Assembly (NCBI RefSeq): GCF_000003605.2 | Contig: NW_003138331.1 | Span: forward strand, 142,389-165,369 | DNA length: 22,981 nucleotides | Direction: 5' to 3' | Origin: Saccoglossus kowalevskii | Lineage: Eukaryota; Hemichordata; Enteropneusta; Harrimaniidae | In this document: positions 1 through 11,640 of the stretch, one piece after another | Position numbering within the stretch: position 1 is the first letter of the stretch | How the letters are laid out: each line of letters opens with the position of its first letter | Notes under the pieces: generated by a model | Seen by the model: only the letters and a program-made list of their open reading frames with translations | The model's database searches: none | Told to the model about the DNA's origin: nothing | Program-made: the position numbers and the translations under genes

Positions 1-247
1 AATTGTATAATTGACATTGCATTATGTGGGCATTGCAAATAGTAGTTAGAATTTCTTATTATTAGAGAAGTTCATCACAGTAAAATATGGCAAACACACC
101 TAATTCAATACGAAATAGAATACGAAATAAATTCGTCTCATTAAAAATAAATCTGCATCTTAGGTACAAGGCATCACACAAGTTTCATACCACAAACAAT
201 GCAAGTATTACGAAACATGTTTATTAACACATATACTATATTAAAAG
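1..247 (+). other. Intron 1 of copy A (3' part)
   Basis: This stretch precedes the stem exon of copy A. It aligns in part to intron 1 of copy C: the segment containing caaatagtagttagag-like sequence near 36-50 matches 12937-12953. In copy C this point lies about 115 nt after exon 1, so exon 1 of copy A should sit just outside the left edge. No other feature is seen here. Confidence 0.6.
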
Positions 248-1682
248 AAAACTAGGACACAATTCGCTTCCGTATGTTACCAGTATCATGAAAAAACTAA
301 CAATGGAGATCTCAAGTACCACAATAAATGTTATTCAAAAGCAAGACATCAACACAAATACCGATGATAATGTAATAAATGAAAGGTACGGTTTTTGTAG
401 CTCACACTCAAACACGATTGATAACATTGTGCCTTCGCTTCGTAATCTGTCTTTATTATAAGGTGTTCAATCAATACGTTTACTTTAGTATATATCAGTA
501 TATTTATCTGTAATCTTGCTATATTGCTGTTACAGGAAACGATTGGGACTGAGGTCAAGTTCATTCATCGTCAAAAAAGAAGACGGTTCAACCCATCCTA
601 TTTCTCAGCAGAATACGTGTGCAGTTGTTGGTAACAGTGGAATTCTTCTCAATAGCCGTTGTGGAAACGAGATCGACTCCAACGATTACGCCATCCACTG
701 TAATATTCCGGAAATTGAGAAGTACAGCCGAGATGTCGGAACCAATACAAACATTACTAACATGAATGCACCTAGGGTTTACGACATATTTGACCATGCG
801 AACAGAGATAAAGACTCCCTTAACCTATACGAGGAGTTTCGTTTTTTGAATAATTCGATATTATAGAGTCGTGGATCTACTGACACTGTTCGAACGAGTC
901 GTTTAGACTATTCCATTAAGTATCTAAAGTCAAAGTTCAACCTAAACTTTTCGTTAGTATACACGAAAGAGAAACTACAGTGTCCTGTGATAAAAAAGTA
1001 AGTTGTGCTAATTAACAATGGTCAACATGTAAAATTTACATTATTGAGTGACACAAACGCTGGTTTAATAATAAATACCATTATGTTCATGCTAATAAAA
1101 ATGTTACTGAAGAATCATTCATGATATATGATATATTTCATGATCGACGATCATTTCGGCTTTCAATATTTTGCTATATGTGAATTGCGTATGCTGAGTG
1201 TTACAAGGAGTATTGTATTTCGTGGATTTATAACAACTCGTTTCTCATTCGAATTACTGTGACGTACGGTAATATAGCAATACAGCATATTACAGGATGG
1301 TATGCACAAATACTACATAATAAACATTAAATACTACAAAATAAATTTGACAGAAAAACTAAAATAAAATGTAGCTCACAAAATTATTGACATTTGCTTT
1401 TATTTTAATTGCAGATTTATGAATGAAATTAAAGCCCCAACAGCAGGTATGATCGCAATTGCTGGAGCATTTTGTTTCTGTGAGAAAATCAGTGTATATG
1501 AATTGTATCCTTTCAGTACAGGGCAAGACGGCAGGAAGATACTTTATCACTATTTCGGAGAGATGAAAACCGAAATTTTAGATGACTTTGACACAGGCCT
1601 TAATTTTACACAGGAGTACTCGATACTACAATCATTGGACAGAGATGGAATTTTAAAAATAGTCTCTGCCAAATGTAAATAA
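248..1682 (+). pseudogene. Copy A: ST8Sia-like sialyltransferase, damaged, exon 1 outside window
   Basis: Exons by alignment to copy C: 248-385 (stem), 536-997 (sialylmotif L), 1415-1682 (motifs S, III, VS, stop). Lengths of 138, 462 and 268 nt match copy C exactly and all junctions are phase 2. The family (GT29, ST8Sia) moves sialic acid from CMP-sialic acid in the Golgi. Motif L is clear (CAVVGNSGILLNSRCG), as are S (PTAGM...VYELYPF) and III (YHYF). Three lesions argue against function. TAG at 864-866 replaces the Trp of the SILW segment. The motif L Arg before Cys-Asn is His (IHCN). The motif VS His, thought catalytic in this family, is Leu (LNFTQE). The reading frame stays open after the stop. 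The exon 2 acceptor (ttaaaag) is weak. Exon 1 should lie about 80 nt left of the window. A recent pseudogene is most likely; one TAG alone could be a sequencing error, but not all three changes. Confidence 0.85.
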
Positions 1683-2455
1683 AAACTGCAGTATCCAGTT
1701 ACAATCACGTTGACTGTGTATTTATTGGACTGTGATTGAATGATTAATGTATATCAAATATACATTTAGACAAGGTATTCTACCAGTACCAGATGATTAT
1801 GTTCTAAACAGCATTCAATGTTGCAGACTGAGCTACGTTACCGTTTTATGAAATTTCGTTCAATTCTGCATTATGGAAACTCAAGGTAGATTTGCAGGTT
1901 CATGGTTACTTGGAAGTAATTTATTTTTTTTTTGCTTTTTATTATCCAAATAGACTTGGCTATAGACTGTTAAAATGTTGTAGAATTGTGAATAGTGGAA
2001 CAAACTCAAAAATCGATTTCAAAATATAGATAACAGGTTCAAACATTCTCTCGTTTGAATTCTTAACAAGATTTAGCAAGGCTGTACATAAATAATAAAA
2101 AAGAAACATGGTGAAAAAAAGAAATGACGGGATCTCCATATTATGCACTATATTTAACTTTTAACAAAACGATAATACATTTAAATTATCTCAGCTTCTT
2201 TTTAGTGCACATCCCAGAACTTTATATAATAGCTTCTAGACGCTTTGACCTTTTGTTTTGAAATTTTCACAAATGATTGACAATGTGTTTCTCTTCAAAA
2301 CGCCGTCGGGGCATTGTTTTTGGTTGAACAGTGTTACAACAATCGTGCAGACAACAAGCCAGGGTGTAAATTTATGCATAAATTTGAAGTAGTGAAATTT
2401 AAGCTGCTGCCCTGCAAAATTGACAACTGGTAGACAGTTTTCAAGACGACACTTT
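1683..2455. other. 3' flank of copy A, shared with copy B, then unassigned DNA
   Basis: From 1683 to about 1860 the sequence matches the flank after copy B (5802-5985), starting with the shared aaaaactgcagtatccagtt and including tctaccagtaccagatgatt. This is probably the 3' UTR and downstream DNA carried along in the duplication. The AATAAA present after copy B at 5865 reads AATGTA here, so copy A may have lost its poly(A) signal. From about 1870 to 2455 there is AT-rich DNA whose right part may belong to the decayed Tc1-like element. No gene is seen. Confidence 0.6.
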
Positions 2456-3023
2456 CTACATAGTAAATAGATGTACCCATAAACCAGGCAATTTCTCAGG
2501 ACTATCGGTGTCGACTCGGTCATTTTGACTGTTGGGCTTCGGAAACAAATACAAGGGACACTGGTCGGAGAAAGTCCAGTTCTCCCAGTCCTCTAGGGTC
2601 AAGTTGGCATCCTTCCTGGTGAAAGACAGCCTCTTCCCTTTCTGGATATCTGTCATACGTTGTATTTTGGGCCAATTTTCTAGGTCAATAGCGATGAACA
2701 GTGCTCTTAGCACCTTTCTCGTCAATGTTGTTTAGTCTGCGACTCAACCGCCTGTATGATTGTCGCCTTCTACCATTGGCCTTCCTGATGATGTCCATGG
2801 CTCTGGCAATGAGCAAACGAGGACGTCCAGTTCGGGGTTTATCGTCAAGGCCTGCACCTTGCTTGTGACGTTTGGTCCACTTCCAAACCCATCGTACAGT
2901 CCTCCCCAAGGATGTGGAAACCTGCTCACAAGTTTTGCCCAGCTGGCTGAGCAGATGGTGTCGGAAGTGAGAATAATGGGTGTAAATGCCTGAACAAACA
3001 AGGCGAACAAACTTTTGTAACAC
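2456..3023 (-). mobile_element. Tc1/mariner-like transposase relic, frameshifted and truncated
   Basis: Read on the minus strand, 3023-2685 encodes a helix-turn-helix-like N-terminus with a basic linker typical of Tc1-type transposases (KPRTGRPR, then REAL-like paired helices ending STVHRY). A frameshift near 2700 moves the product into another frame, 2725-2456, which carries QKGKRLSFTRK, LTLEDWENWTFSDQ and LYLFPKPNSQNDRV. The segment LEDW...W-SD is the usual entry to the DDE catalytic domain and includes the first Asp. The rest of the catalytic domain and the other acidic residues are not recognisable. I could not find convincing terminal inverted repeats. It lies between copies A and B and cannot be active. 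The superfamily is clear; the subfamily is not. Confidence 0.75.
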
Positions 3024-3485
3024 GGTGTAAGACTGTTAAACTAAAAACGTTCATAGGAATACAAATATTCACTACAAATGGCATCATTTCTCCGGGTCGT
3101 TAATACTACATGCATCTTGTTTGCGTTCACTGACGCTGTAATGTATTCGATATCAAACTAAAACATTGCAACCATGTTTCTTTAATCCATTAAACGACAA
3201 TGCTTAATAGTACCAAATTAAAAAAAAATGAAGCCCATTTTTCTCACTTAATGTGTTTTATTTCCTCGATCGTTGCATTACAATCGTAGAATTACGAAAC
3301 AAACACTAGAGTAACTAAATATTTGATATATTTAGGGGGAAAACGACCCACTGAATCTGGTTATAATGGCGGAGACGTAGAATTAATGTGCATGAAGTAA
3401 GCCGAAATATTACATTTGTATACTTCTCTTTATGCATACGTGTTTTCAACGTGTAGAGAACATGCGGACGTTATGTCTTCTCTAG
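3024..3485. other. Unassigned DNA upstream of copy B
   Basis: AT-rich DNA with no supported ORF. The first part may be the end of the Tc1-like element. The last part should hold the 5' intron of copy B, because an acceptor-like site (tgtcttctctag, ending at 3485) aligns with one upstream of copy C. Confidence 0.4.
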
Positions 3486-5801
3486 AACTTTGGTTGCGAT
3501 TCAGTGCAGTAGAGTTCAGTGTAATCCAGTCGGTTCACACTTGCGTTATGAAGTTCCTAATTAGAAGATTCTCGTATCGCTTATTGTAGAATTAATAGTT
3601 CTGTTTATTGTTATGCATTCATACTTCCATGTTGAGCCCAGACAAACAAGACGAATCAGCATACAGTTCCCATCGAGGTAATGATATTTGTGTCATGTGT
3701 ATATTCATGTATCATAGAATGTAGAAACCTTATATACGTCGAATAGAATACATGGCTTAGTATGGTGTATGATTTCATTGTGTGATTTATATTATGAACA
3801 ATTCATTGCGTAAAATATCATTAGAGTACCGCCTCTGCACACTGGTGAAATGCAAGGACATGCAGTACAATCGAAACGCGTCGCTAGACAAAACGCGGCG
3901 ATACTCATAGCGAGGGTTCATAAAAGGATTGATGCATATATGTTTGCAAGTGTACTAATCAGTTATCACTGTTTAATTTTTTAAGAACTATATAGCATCT
4001 CTATTTTATACATGATTTATTTGTTACAGTAACAGGCAACAAGAAAACGAGTCAGTGCAGTTTTATATTACCGGTATCAGGGAACAAACATCTATAACCC
4101 ATAACCCATGAACTACTATTCATGTTATTGAAGCGCAAGGCGTCAACAATATGGCGAACGAAAATGTATGTCGCATGGTTATTAAATTGCAGTTTTTATC
4201 GCCTTATCGGGTGGGTCTCATTTCCTTGATGTTTAGTTCTGTTTCTCTCCTCAATAGATGATATCATAAATTTTGGGATTCCAGCGGTGAGCAACATCTT
4301 TACTATTGCCATATTCTTGTTCTACAGCAAACGATTAGGACACTTTTCTCAGAGGTCGAGTTTATTTTTCATCAAACAAGAGGATGGTTCAACTCATCCT
4401 ATGTCTCAGCAGAACACATGTGCCGTTTTTGGTAACAGTAGGATTCTTCTCGATAGCAGTTGTGGTGAAGAGATTGACTCCAACGACTTTGTCATCCGCT
4501 GTAACATCCCTGAAATTAAGAAGTACAGCCGTGATGTTGGAACCAAAACAAATATTACTCACATGAATCCACCTAGGGTTTACAATCTATTTGAACATGT
4601 CAGAAAATATAAGGATTACCTTAATCTTTATGAGGATTTTCGATTTTTAAATAATTCGATACTTTGGAGTAGCGGTTCTGCTGAAAGTGCTGGAACACAG
4701 AATCTGCTCAATTCAACCAATTACCTAATGTCAAAGTTTAATCTTAATTTCCGGATAGCGTATACGAAAGGCAAACTGCGGTGTACTATAATACATAGGT
4801 GAGTTATGTTAATTAATATTATACAAACATTTCAAGTAAACATATTTGACATTAATGCTGTCTGGAAAAATTACAATGTGGGAAATATGCATACTTTTTA
4901 TGTTACTTAAAGTTGCAACCTAGGGTAGTTAATGGATTGTTATTGAACTATTTTGTGATGTATCTGGTGTCCAGATTATGTGCGAATCGTAGAATATATA
5001 TGTATTGACTGTCGATTATGTTCATCGTGTTTGTCTTTCCATTTTGAATTCGCATTTACTTATACTTTTGAACAGTTCAACGTTGGTTCACAATCATTCG
5101 CCACAGCTCCAAATTAATGAGACTTATATTGATATTGAACAATGGCAACTCTGGACAAATACATAAACATTTACCGTGATTCGCGCATTTTTGTAAGTTC
5201 AAATGTTACATAATAGTAAGAAAACCCAAACAATTATGATGTACTTTTAGACTTAAAGATCATTTTATTTAGGACGGATATGATCAGCCGTTTATGTTTA
5301 TCGTGTCCTTGCAAACACATTAACCCGTTTGTAATTTACTTTGATGGCATTATATAGAGCATTACAATATGACAAGAAATTCATCGTGTATAATATAAAG
5401 CGATTGATATTACATAGCATTTCAACCACGTAATACTCTTTATGTAGCATGCTATAATTGTTTTAGATACACGGACCAAACAGGAAGTAGCTCACCAAAA
5501 TCCTGTCACATCTTTTGTCTTTTTTAATTCCAGATATATGAATGAAATAAACGTTGCCACAGCAGGTATGCTCGCAATTGCTGAAGCCTTTTGTCTCTGT
5601 GATAAAATCAGCGTATATGGATTTTATCCTTTTCTTACGGGACCAGACGACAAGACGGTACCTTATCATTATTTTGGAGAGATGGCAACCAAAACATTAG
5701 ATAACTTTGACACAGGACATAACTTTAGACAGGAATACTCGGTATTACAATTATTGGACAGAGATAGAATTTTAGAATTAGTCTCTGTCATATGTAAATA
5801 A
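3486..5801 (+). pseudogene. Copy B: ST8Sia-like sialyltransferase with broken exons 1 and 2
   Basis: Exons by alignment to copy C: 3486-3677 (ATG at 3548), about 4036-4150 (stem), 4328-4798 (motif L), 5534-5801 (motifs S, III, VS, stop). Exon 1 is 1 nt shorter than in copy C after the ATG, near 3569, so the signal anchor shifts frame and soon stops (TAG 3587). The stem exon has an in-frame TGA at 4109-4111 and has lost its donor; the nearest one (gtatgt) is in the wrong phase. Exons 3 and 4 are fully open and in phase. Motif L reads CAVFGNSRILLDSSCG, with Arg for the second Gly of GNSG. S (VATAGM...VYGFYPF), III (YHYF) and VS (HNFRQE) are kept. A candidate AATAAA is at 5865-5870. Either a pseudogene, or a gene now using another 5' end; the first is more likely. 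Confidence 0.8.
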
Positions 5802-6480
5802 AAACTGCAGTATCCAGTTACAATCACATTGACTCTGTAATTATTAGACTGTGATTGAATAATTAATAAATATCAAATATACATTTAGACAAGGTATTCT
5901 ACCAGTACCAGATGATTATGTTCTAAGCGAATTGTAATGTTACAGACTGAGCTATGTTTCCGTTTTATGTAAGTTCTTCATTATGGAATTATAAGTTTGA
6001 CAAATTTTATTTTAGATGAATGTATTGCAGTTAAGAATCTAATATTATATTATATGACGGACAAAAAGAGGAGGTGCGAAATATTTATTCACTATGGCAA
6101 ACGTTAATAATGAAAAGAGCAATCAAGAAGTAATTACCTATAGTCACGTGAATTACGTAATTAATATAAATGTAATATATGTATTGTTGTGAGCTAGCAT
6201 CAACAAATGAAAACGTTCAATCAATCGTTAAACAAGACCAAGGTTACATCGTTACAAAGATACATGTAAATGCCTCTACAATTCTGTATTGAGAGATGTT
6301 TGATTTGACATAGAGATTTTACTGTACGCACATTCCATGGATGATCTATTCATATCATTTGATAGCACTTACCGTATATATATAAATTATATACCACATA
6401 CATCAGCACCCGTCACAATCTGTCGTTTGTTACACTGGATAACGTTTGGCAACAAATTGGACAATCATTTATAAAACAAA
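5802..6480. other. 3' flank of copy B and unassigned DNA
   Basis: The first 180 nt or so match the flank after copy A. The rest is AT-rich with no supported ORF or RNA gene. It leads into the flank that copies B and C share. Confidence 0.5.
5865..5870 (+). terminator. Candidate poly(A) signal of copy B
   Basis: AATAAA lies 64 nt after the copy B stop, within the flank shared with copy A. The matching site in copy A is changed. No transcript evidence. Confidence 0.35.
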
Positions 6481-6960
6481 CCAAATATGTAATACTTCCA
6501 CATACATTTCTATCGATACCGCATAATCAGCATATTCACAGTATGACGTTTTTTTGCTAAACAACTGAATTTCATGGAAAAAATGTGAAGGAGAATATGA
6601 CCTATGTTAGTTTAATTTGCACGTAACGACCAGGTGCGTTGTCGTATCATTGTGTGTAATTCTACTCAGCCTGGGGTAAATAAAAGGCGGCCGGTATTTT
6701 TACGATTGTCACTTTGATGCTCACTATGGAGCTGCATGTTCTCGAGTAGCGATTGTTAGAAACTAGAAAAAATAGTAAGCACACACATAATAAAAAAGCG
6801 CATTAAACAACTTCATTGAAAAGTTGACTTTTGTATTTTGCAAACAATTTATTGATATTCGTATCAAAATAATTTATTATACACGGAAATAATATGGCTT
6901 ACAAACGCCACTACTTGGTATTACCTATTAAATTAAACACCATGCCGCGTCTGATACAAT
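6480..6960 (+). repeat. Segmental duplicate of the DNA after copy C (partner 15415-15855)
   Basis: The two blocks align over about 450 nt. Shared anchors include tttctatcgataccgca, gaaggagaatatg, gatgctcact, gctgcatgt, tgtattttgcaaacaattta and ttcgtatcaaaataatt. This shows that the duplicated unit extends well past the gene. In the partner block a TATA box and a splice donor can be proposed. Here the aligned box reads taaataaaagg (6677-6687) and the donor is gtaagc at 6775. If this was the promoter of the D-type gene, its target would be relic E. Confidence 0.75.
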
Positions 6961-7432
6961 GATAATAATAGCGTTTTGTCCTGGATGTTGTTATGAACAA
7001 GTGCTTACACATAAACGCATGATTAACTTTGATGAATATGTTTTCAAAAATCAATCTTATTTAGCCAATTAAACGTTGTTCCGACATGTACAGCAACAGT
7101 CAGTGTGGTACGTAAACACTCGCTATTCAAATAATCGCGTCATTGCACTTTTACAATTAATGCGAAGGTTGTTTACCGCATTCTCTTGTAATAAGGTGTT
7201 GTAGCACAGCATAAATATGTTAAATTAAAATTATTCAAAGTAATTCAGATATTTTAGCATAAAAATATATATGCCTCATTTAGGAATAAACGTAAAGAGA
7301 ATTGTAAAACATGCAAGATAACAGGAAATCTTAGCTGGTTTTTGCCCACGTATTTTGTACAGGTATCTCAAATATGATTATATTCATTGTGCAATGACTG
7401 TATTATTTGAAAATTGAAAAGCTCCCTCTAGG
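6961..7432. other. Unassigned DNA
   Basis: AT-rich DNA between the duplicated flank and the Ty3/gypsy relic. No ORF, RNA gene or clear repeat was recognised. Confidence 0.4.
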
Positions 7433-8147
7433 GACAAAGTCAGAGTAATAGAAATGACAAGCCTCCAAGTGACAAGAACGAACTGCAAACATTTCATTTA
7501 AACCCAAGCTGTCTGGTCACACACTCAGAACGACCAAATAGACACAGAGTCAACACTTGCCTAATATAACCAAAATAAATCAGTCATTCTTGTAGTTGAC
7601 GCTTCAACAATTGGCATAGAAGCAGTGCTAGTACAGGACCACTCGCTTTCGCATTCAAAGCACTGACTGGTACACACATATTGAACGCGAACTACTTGCT
7701 GTAATATATGGATGTGAAAAGTTTCACATCTATCCATACTGACAAACCTTTCGTGTCGAGAGTGATCATCGTACACTTCAACAAATTCACAAAAAGAACT
7801 TAACCAAATCTCTACCACGACTGCAGCAAATGTTACTACGCTTACAACCATATGTTTTTGACATCAGACATACACCTGAAAAACAAATGCTTCTGGCTGA
7901 TGCACTATCGCGTTTGTCACCACAGGAAACAACTGAAATCTCAGATATGAAAGTGATTATACGCCACCTGGTAAGCATTACACCAGTAAAGCTGTCAATG
8001 TTCTGTTAGAATGTTCTTAATGTTTGTCGGACAACAAGTTCATGTCCCATCAATAAGGGTTCTCCAGCAAAGATAATAAGCACAGCAAACACACCAAGGT
8101 CATATGAGATGGAGACAAAGACAGGAAGCCAGCTTTGCAGTTCATAA
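7433..8147 (+). mobile_element. Ty3/gypsy retrotransposon relic (end of RT, RNase H, integrase tail)
   Basis: Pieces of a gypsy-type pol can be read in shifting + frames. At about 7460-7495 is PPSDKNELQTF, the usual end of the reverse transcriptase connection. From 7579 the RNase H domain runs VILVVDAS..G.EAVLVQD, then AFAFKALTGT, RELLAVIYGCEKFHIY, VESDHRTLQQIHKKNL, PRLQQMLLRLQPY, and KQMLLADALSRL, ending near 8009. At 8061-8144 is NTPRSYEMETKTG-like sequence (here TANTPRSYEMETKTGSQL), typical of the C-terminal end of gypsy integrases. The integrase core is missing, and stops and frameshifts occur at several points (for example TGA at 7663-7665). No LTRs were seen. It is dead and lies between copy B and relic E. 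Confidence 0.85.
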
Positions 8148-8616
8148 ACACACACTTCAAATTACCAGCTGACCCACAGGAACAAAATGTCAACACTATT
8201 AGATTGTGAACAAACATTGTTTGCAGGTAAAACCACTCAACATCTAAATCTAAATTAACAAGAACTAGGAGTAATATATAGATGTCATCAAGATTCAAAG
8301 TTTATTGAATTCATTATTATAATCGAGGTATAACGTGATGTTTTACCATATCGTCGTACTCTTCATTATTGCGAATATCATTGACATTAACAAACTTCAG
8401 AGCATCTTCGATATTACAATTTGAAATGATTATTTTGCGATTTTGTATCCAGGCTTTATTATGTATACAGCGCCCTCGACATGCTATTCCACAAATATAC
8501 CTATGACGCATAGCTCTTCTCTTCATGGCTGCCTACATGAGATAAATACAGGTCAGGTTTGTAAATCACAATCCAGCCATTCTGGCTTCTACTCTATATT
8601 GGTGAACATGTAACAA
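8148..8616. other. Unassigned DNA with one unplaced minus-strand ORF
   Basis: May include the end of the gypsy relic. A minus-strand ORF at 8526-8317 would give 69 residues, rich in Arg and Asn, ending VKHHVIPRL. I do not recognise it and see no partner exon, so I do not call it a gene. Confidence 0.35.
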
Positions 8617-9934
8617 TGACGATATCAACGACCCGGCTGTAACATGATGATGCTGGTAACATAACAAATATTACCAGTTTCAATTTACCCAGTGTGAAGA
8701 ATATGTACAGTCTCCGGTATCTGAATAACACAATGTTTAGGAATGTTGGTTCATCACGAACTATAGCAAAAGGAAAATTGAATTCCATCGAACATCATGT
8801 TTAAATCCAATTTTTGTCGGGTGGGCGACCGCCCCCACTGCCCTCCGGTGCCGGCTAATTAAGGTGAGATTCATTTAATTTTTCGGAAAATGTTCAAGGA
8901 TGTTCTAGTGGTGTGGGTGGTGACTGTTCTGTCGAAACCATGGTCGTTTCTTGTCACATCTGGTTATAAACACACACAAAACGTCGACCAAGACAATGGT
9001 CTGACATTTGAAAAGTCATTGGATGGGACTATTTCTCTATCGGGTGCGATTTCAATTAGGACTTTTTAGTAAGTTTTGCATGAGTATGTGTTCGACTGGT
9101 CTGGCAATGGCATCATGACAGAAAGATGGTATCGGACATAGTTTGGTTTGATGCTCAAGGTCATTATCATTCCTTCTTATTATCGTATCGTTGGTAGTCA
9201 TGCATGAGTGCGTATTGCATTAACACGTTATCAGTTTCAATATACAATAATTAGAACCTAACTGAAATTAAATATTGTTCAAAACAGGTAAAAGTTTTAA
9301 CTATATAGTTTGTTTAAACATTGCGTTTTCTTGAATTAAACATAAAAAAGAATGGTAGTACTTCAACGTACGCGCTTTCTGAATTTCAATATTTCGACAA
9401 TCCTGCACTACTTCCAGTGTGAATAACAAACAACAATGTTATAAATATACAGTCAATCAAATATAATTTCAACGCACTATACAAATTATGCCACATGTAT
9501 AAGTATTACGTAGTATATAAAGGAAATAAAAAGGGCAACCTAGATGTATACTGCTATATATAACATTATTTGCATTATCTAAAATATCTGATTCCATGAT
9601 AGAAACATCAATTATACCTCATCACTGATTCTGTATTCAATAGCGTTGTCTTCACGACACAAATTTTTGAATCAATTCCGAACTAGTATATTATTTCAGC
9701 TACAGTTTTAAATTGCTTTATTCCTTTTAATTTCCTTTGTTTTTTTATTGCGGATTATTTGAACAAGATATATATCCATTAATAGGTATATTTACAACAT
9801 TTGCTGCTTATGTTCTGTGCGATAAGATTGGAGTTCATTGATGTTGTTCATTTCCTACACGGCCTCGTGCCAGAATTACAATATTACAATCCTTGAACAC
9901 AAATTTTAAAATAGTCACTGACAAATGCAAGTTA
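8617..9934 (+). pseudogene. Relic E: decayed D-type sialyltransferase (motif L and S exons only)
   Basis: Two exon remnants match copy D. The first, about 8617-8790, keeps the post-motif-L part: TNIT-like start, PSVKNMY, LRYLNNTM and VG.SRTI, with internal deletions that remove motif L itself and a segment before the LRYLNN stretch. The second, about 9752-9934, keeps GIFTTFAAYVLCDKIGVH and ends at a TDKCK-like C-terminus, but lacks the piece with motifs III and VS. Its splice acceptor reads attgcgg where copy D has attgcag, and the stop TAA reads TTA. The intron between the two remnants also aligns to intron 3 of copy D (for example ccagtgtgaataacaa at 9415 and 20219). Exons 1 and 2 were not found. 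Clearly non-functional. Confidence 0.85.
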
Positions 9935-11640
9935 CGAAAACAGGATATAAATGTGAATCTTTGCTGGTAGCTGTTACAGATCATAAATTTGATGAGCTGA
10001 TACTTATGTAAGTTGGGTCAATACAATTTGATAGAGATGCAAAACGTATTTAAATGACTTACTTGCCAGTTTTTTTTTTCGTTTTAATTTCTTATTATTT
10101 TTGAATTCATGTAAGACAGAGCAAAACTGTCTTTAAACGTGGACAAACAGTTCCCAGACAGGTGGACACACAATTTTATTTTGTAGAATAACTAATTATC
10201 ATAAGTATACAGTATTTAACATATTTCACTGTTACTCGTCGGTAACACAAAGGTAATTAGGTAGAAACGTGTAACTATAAAATGGTTAAAACATTTATAC
10301 AATTAGTCAAACAGCTCATTGCCCGTTAGTTACCACAAATAATATTTATACAATTTATTATTTTGTTTTATCATCTCGAGGCCTCTGTCTTATATCAAAT
10401 ATAATATTATTAGTTTTAAATTAAATGATATATTTTTGCTTATCCAAGTATTGAATCCGTGACCAATCGCGCCCGTCAATGAAAGGTCACAAAATATCAA
10501 GATCAAATATAGCATAATACACATTTCACCCCACTGAGCGTACCAGATGGTTACCGCCCTGAACGAACTACACAAATTTGGCGACCGTTGGATATTGCAA
10601 ATAAGCTCTTTTATGTTGGATATTGTTAATACGTTCGTCGTTCACAATAATTAATATTATACATGGCATAATACTCAATTTATTCCTGGTTATGGCGATT
10701 TGGCGATTAACTGCGTCCTCGTCGATGGACTCAAATTGATTGAACAATCTAAACATGATTATGTCCGATCAGATTGTGATTAGTAGAACCCACCGTATGT
10801 ACGCTTTGAATCATACCTTATTGAACAAACACATCTCTGTGTAATCGCCTAGACTTCTGTGACTTTATAAAATTGTCATTAGAAAAACTTGGCCATCAGA
10901 ATCATTTTAAAAAAATCTAACGTAGATATTTGGTGGTTATTATCCTAGAAGGTACATTTTTCATAATTATCAATGACATATTGATACATGTTAAACTGAC
11001 AGAAAAACGGTTTACATGTTTATCTCCAACTAATATATACATCATTCAATCACGTAATTATCAGCAAACAAAACGTACTCCTAAAATCAACTCTGAATAT
11101 ATGCCACGATATTAACATATTAATACTATATCCGGTTCTTCAAGAGCACTATGGGTACTATGATGACGGAACATCGCATTACATCACATCACGTATTAGA
11201 AAATAGACGGACGCCCACCTTTAACCCAGGTAAGTTTAGTAACGTAGCGCTATTCTATTGGAGGTCGTAGTAGTCATTGATGTGATATCAAAATCTGACT
11301 TTTTTCATTCTACTGTTTATATTGAATAATATATACAGTTATAATACAGGTCGAGTACGTGCCAACTAAATTAATAACAGAAAATAAGTGCCATCGATTT
11401 AAAAATATATATATATATATAACAAAATACGTTTTACCAATTGTCATGTGACTGTCATTTCATCCCCTAATTTAAGACTCCAGATTTGTTATGTTGTCAA
11501 TCACTTGCGTATGTTTTACTTTTCCCACAGAAAATATGGCGCGGCTAATACTTTTCGCACGTTGCTTCTTACTATGATGTGCAACATTGATATGCCTGTG
11601 TAGCTGTATGAAATGTTGTTGGATGATCTATATCGACCAA
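9935..11640. other. Unassigned AT-rich DNA
   Basis: No supported gene. Short ORFs here have no recognisable domains or splice context. A short AT run is at about 11403-11420. If copy C has an untranslated first exon and promoter, they lie somewhere between here and 12624, but I could not place them. Confidence 0.4.

Noticed and set aside
2744-3010. ORFs on both strands overlapping the Tc1-like transposase
   Set aside because: They are other-frame readings of the transposase sequence, whose own frame carries the recognisable DNA-binding region.
7561-7978. Two minus-strand ORFs across 7561-7978
   Set aside because: They are antisense shadows of the Ty3/gypsy RNase H relic, which is recognisable on the + strand.
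8317-8526. 69-residue minus-strand ORF ending VKHHVIPRL
   Set aside because: No known domain, partner exon or promoter was seen. Left as unassigned; a decayed transposon gene remains possible.
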